Made by a program: the position numbers and the translations under genes. From an uncultured Clostridia bacterium (GTDB lineage Bacteria > Bacillota > Clostridia > TANB77 > CAG-508), in the NCBI GenBank assembly GCA_934168365.1, contig CAKPNJ010000002.1, positions 112,305 to 176,304 on the forward strand: a stretch of 64,000 bases of DNA, read 5' to 3'. The notes below the pieces were generated by a model. It was given only the letters and a program-made list of their open reading frames with translations. It did not search any database and had not been told where the DNA came from. Positions 63,783-64,000 of this stretch are shown here, piece by piece (the stretch's first letter is position 1; every line of letters starts with the position of its first letter).

Positions 63783-64000
63783 CTACTTGTAAAGTGAGGG
63801 CCTAATACCAATGTAGCTGCAGCTGTAAGTCGTAGTGCTGTAGAGACGGTTAGAAGCTGGATAGAGAGAGCCATTGTAGCCGTAGTAATCGCCACCCCTA
63901 CTAGCACAAGGATAGCCGGTATCAGCGGTATATTCTAATGTCCACTCACTTACATTTCCAGCTAGGTCATATATATTCATCTTCTGGCATGCATCACTTG
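63783..64000 (-). CDS. DGR target protein, C-terminal part (FGE-sulfatase/C-type-lectin fold)
   Basis: The 3' end of a gene running past the window edge; 72 residues visible. NIYDLAGNVSEWT, SRGGDYY and IGIRPS match the formylglycine-generating-enzyme-type C-type lectin fold used by DGR targets. Variable codons give Y, D, G, S, L, C and T where the template has Asn. The protein ends SLYK just after VR. N-terminal domains and any signal peptide lie outside the window. Confidence 0.92.
   Translation of the reverse strand, partial: SDACQKMNIYDLAGNVSEWTLEYTADTGYPCASRGGDYYGYNGSLYPASNRLYSTTTYSCSYIGIRPSLYK
63793..63932 (-). repeat. DGR variable repeat (VR)
   Basis: The 3' end of the target gene, aligned to TR with 22 changes at template adenines only, plus a one-codon insertion near 63880-63890 and one T/A difference at 63806. 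The invariant end ATTGGTATTAGGCCCTCACT is the initiation-of-homing side. Confidence 0.95.

Noticed and set aside
63632..63907. 91-residue ORF overlapping the variable repeat
   Set aside because: It runs in another frame through VR and palindromes, with no RBS; the FGE-fold frame is the coding one.
61577..63932. TR and VR as a CRISPR array or IS ends
   Set aside because: There are only two copies with adenine-specific differences and an adjacent DGR-type RT; no spacers or cas genes, no target-site duplication seen.

Overview
The window looks like a chromosomal segment from a low-GC (about 30% by eye) Clostridia-like Firmicute. The evidence is AGA-dominated Arg usage, AGGAGG-type ribosome binding sites, consensus sigma-A promoters, dapL/dapF lysine genes, formate-tetrahydrofolate ligase, Asp23/AmaP proteins, a SleB-type hydrolase, a T-box before thrS, and the FtsEX, NusB-Xse, RecG and EF-P neighbourhoods.

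Layout. 1-13.7 kb (minus strand) is a surface-polysaccharide locus. It holds a Wbp-type pathway for a 2,3-diacetamido uronic acid (wbpA, B, E, D homologues, and only the scar of a 2-epimerase), a CapD/PglF-type dehydratase with its aminotransferase, an initiating sugar transferase, and an embedded dltA-B-C-D-X D-alanylation set. 13.8-20.5 kb has cmk, a P-loop/Asp23 protein, two GT39-type membrane glycosyltransferases, a YdcF-like protein and a GT2. 20.6-28.6 kb has pnp, rpsO, dapF-dapL, a beta-propeller lipoprotein-like protein and tRNA-Val/Asp/Phe. 28.8-42 kb has a CtpA protease, two coiled-coil M23 hydrolases, FtsX/FtsE, split transketolase, upp-uraA with an attenuator and leader ORF, and recG. 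42-43 kb has a candidate type I toxin-antitoxin pair, tmRNA and tRNA-Trp. 43-56 kb is mostly housekeeping. 56-58.5 kb has a radical-SAM/TIGR03915-type DNA repair pair. 58.8-61 kb is thrS with its T-box. 61.1-64 kb is a complete diversity-generating retroelement (DGR): template repeat, reverse transcriptase, Avd, a MutS-like accessory protein and the variable 3' end of a C-type-lectin/FGE-fold target running off the window.

The most unusual signal is in the genetic code. Three otherwise well-conserved genes (a GT39 glycosyltransferase, dapL and an M23 peptidase) can be read only if an in-frame CGG plus the next base is decoded as one glycine. There are six such CGGN sites, four of them in the 592-bp M23 gene. 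At every site one extra C stands directly before a GGN glycine codon, and each shift restores the frame up to the next site or the true stop. In the remaining genes I found no in-frame CGG except in two small genes with foreign-looking codon usage. The tRNA-Gly in the window has anticodon-loop bases 34-37 UCCG, with G37 where A is usual; these would pair with the quadruplet CGGA. I therefore propose natural quadruplet decoding, CGGN = Gly, in this organism.

Other items: five REP-like palindromic repeats with a GGGGACGGGGTC core (one a perfect 38-bp-arm palindrome), a one-codon length difference between DGR template and variable repeats, and a cluster of palindromes between the DGR target and its accessory genes. 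All positions were read by eye; no database search was run.
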